63,214 bases of DNA from assembly GCF_900624995.1 (NCBI RefSeq), contig NZ_UYXQ01000024.1, positions 1 to 63,214 on the forward strand. The letters run 5' to 3'. Position numbers and translations under genes: made by a program. Position 1 is the stretch's first letter; each line of letters opens with the position of its first letter. Positions 62,625 through 63,214 of this stretch are shown here, in pieces. The notes under the pieces are model-generated. The model was not told the DNA's origin. It was given only the letters and a program-made list of their open reading frames with translations, and did no database searches. The DNA comes from Pseudomonas antarctica. GTDB taxonomy: Bacteria; Pseudomonadota; Gammaproteobacteria; Pseudomonadales; Pseudomonadaceae.

Positions 62625-63214
62625 CTACAGGCTCAATGGCCGATTCGACGCCTTGATGAACGCTTTCTTCAAGTCCTCAAACGTATGCACCGCGGGGAAC
62701 TGCGGGAACTCGCGAATCACATTCTCCGGCGCATGGAACAGAATCCCACGGTCAGCTTCGCCGAGCATGGTGGTGTCGTTATAGGAATCACCGGCGGCGA
62801 TCACGCGGTAGTAGAGGGTCTTGAACGCCAGCACCGACTGGCGCTTGGGGTCCTTCTGGCGCAGTTGGTAGCTCACCACCCGGTCGTTCTCATCGGTAAT
62901 CAACCGATGGCACAGCAAGGTCGGGAAGCCGAGTTGGCGCATCAGCGGTTGGGAGAACTCGTAGAAGGTGTCTGACAAAATCACCACCTGGAAGCGCTCG
63001 CGCAGCCAGTTGACGAACTCGATGGCACCGTCCAGCGGCTTGAGGGTGGCGATCACTGCCTGGATATCGGCGAGCTTGAGCCCATGCTCGTCGAGGATGC
63101 GCAGGCGTTGCTTCATCAGCACGTCGTAATCGGGAATATCTCGGGTGGTGGCCCGCAAGGCTTCAATACCGGTTTTTTCAGCGAAGGCGATCCAGATTTC
63201 TGGAACCAGTACCC
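62625..63214 (-). CDS. thrH: ThrH, phosphoserine phosphatase/homoserine phosphotransferase (5' truncated)
   Basis: HAD-superfamily phosphatase; about 196 of 205 residues are present, the first dozen (with the nucleophile DLEG) lying beyond the window. The frame is open to the right edge (readable LVPEIWIAFAEKTGIEAL). HAD motif II is VVILSDTF and motif IV AAGDSYNDTTM. Typical Pseudomonas neighbour of pabB. Confidence 0.93.
   Translation of the reverse strand, partial: VLVPEIWIAFAEKTGIEALRATTRDIPDYDVLMKQRLRILDEHGLKLADIQAVIATLKPLDGAIEFVNWLRERFQVVILSDTFYEFSQPLMRQLGFPTLLCHRLITDENDRVVSYQLRQKDPKRQSVLAFKTLYYRVIAAGDSYNDTTMLGEADRGILFHAPENVIREFPQFPAVHTFEDLKKAFIKASNRPLSL

Noticed and set aside
1..63214. 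CRISPR arrays, tRNA or rRNA genes, insertion sequences, prophage
   Set aside because: None seen. The only dispersed repeats are REP/REPIN elements; no transposase, integrase or regularly spaced direct repeats were found.

Overview
The window is chromosomal DNA of a fluorescent Pseudomonas, most likely of the P. fluorescens group. The evidence is GC-rich coding throughout, long blocks in the same order as P. aeruginosa (xdhC-guaD; yggL/dacB, rlmKL-rmf-pyrD; nasST-nasA-kinase-nirBD-nasC-cobA-oprF-sigX-cmpX-cfrX-cmaX-rraA-ppsA-ppsR; prpBC-acnD-prpFD; pabB-thrH), and REP/REPIN repeats with the P. fluorescens-type core GTGGGAGCGGGCTTGCTCGC. These comparisons are from memory, not from a search.

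Layout. 1-4371: end of a purine catabolism operon (xdhC, guaD), a GntR regulator whose 3' end looks frameshifted, and a BenE-type transporter. 4377-13244: housekeeping genes (yggL, dacB, rlmKL, rmf, pyrD) plus a membrane diguanylate cyclase between dacB and rlmKL. 13331-15859: three genes resembling a remnant of an SPI-1/Inv-Mxi-Spa type III secretion locus (IagB-like transglycosylase, short HilA-like regulator, SctC-type secretin). 15963-27491: the assimilatory nitrate/nitrite regulon. 27507-36689: conserved core (oprF, sigX, cmpX, cfrX, cmaX, rraA, a hydrolase, ppsA, ppsR). 36759-43826: an accessory cluster with a MocR regulator, an EamA exporter, a four-domain JAMM/ubiquitin-like/E1/rhodanese fusion, a cysteine-synthase-like enzyme, a serine-acetyltransferase-like enzyme and an AlaX-type tRNA-editing protein. 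43889-44960: an orphan Cys-free, Gln/Ser/Asn-rich helical protein with a hrp-box-like promoter. 45225-48304: a NitT/TauT-type ABC permease and ATPase without a binding protein. 48454-56845: the 2-methylcitrate (propionate) operon under a GntR repressor. 57118-60178: the retropepsin-like / inactive transglutaminase / ATP-grasp triad (rloABC). 60278-63214: pabB, a HigBA toxin-antitoxin pair, and the 5'-truncated thrH.

The best-supported regulatory observation is in the nitrate region. All three nas transcription units (nasST, nasA-kinase, nirBD-nasC-cobA) have a sigma-54 -24/-12 promoter, then a leader with hairpins whose hexaloops carry A at position 1 and G at position 4 (AACGUC or AACGGC; AAAGGC or AAAGAC), then a Rho-independent terminator whose left arm overlaps the second hairpin. 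This is the architecture expected for antitermination by the ANTAR protein NasT, and it suggests that nasST controls itself. The most novel-looking biology is the protein-thiocarboxylate sulfur-transfer cluster at 38.2-43.8 kb and the candidate HrpL-dependent secreted protein at 44 kb.
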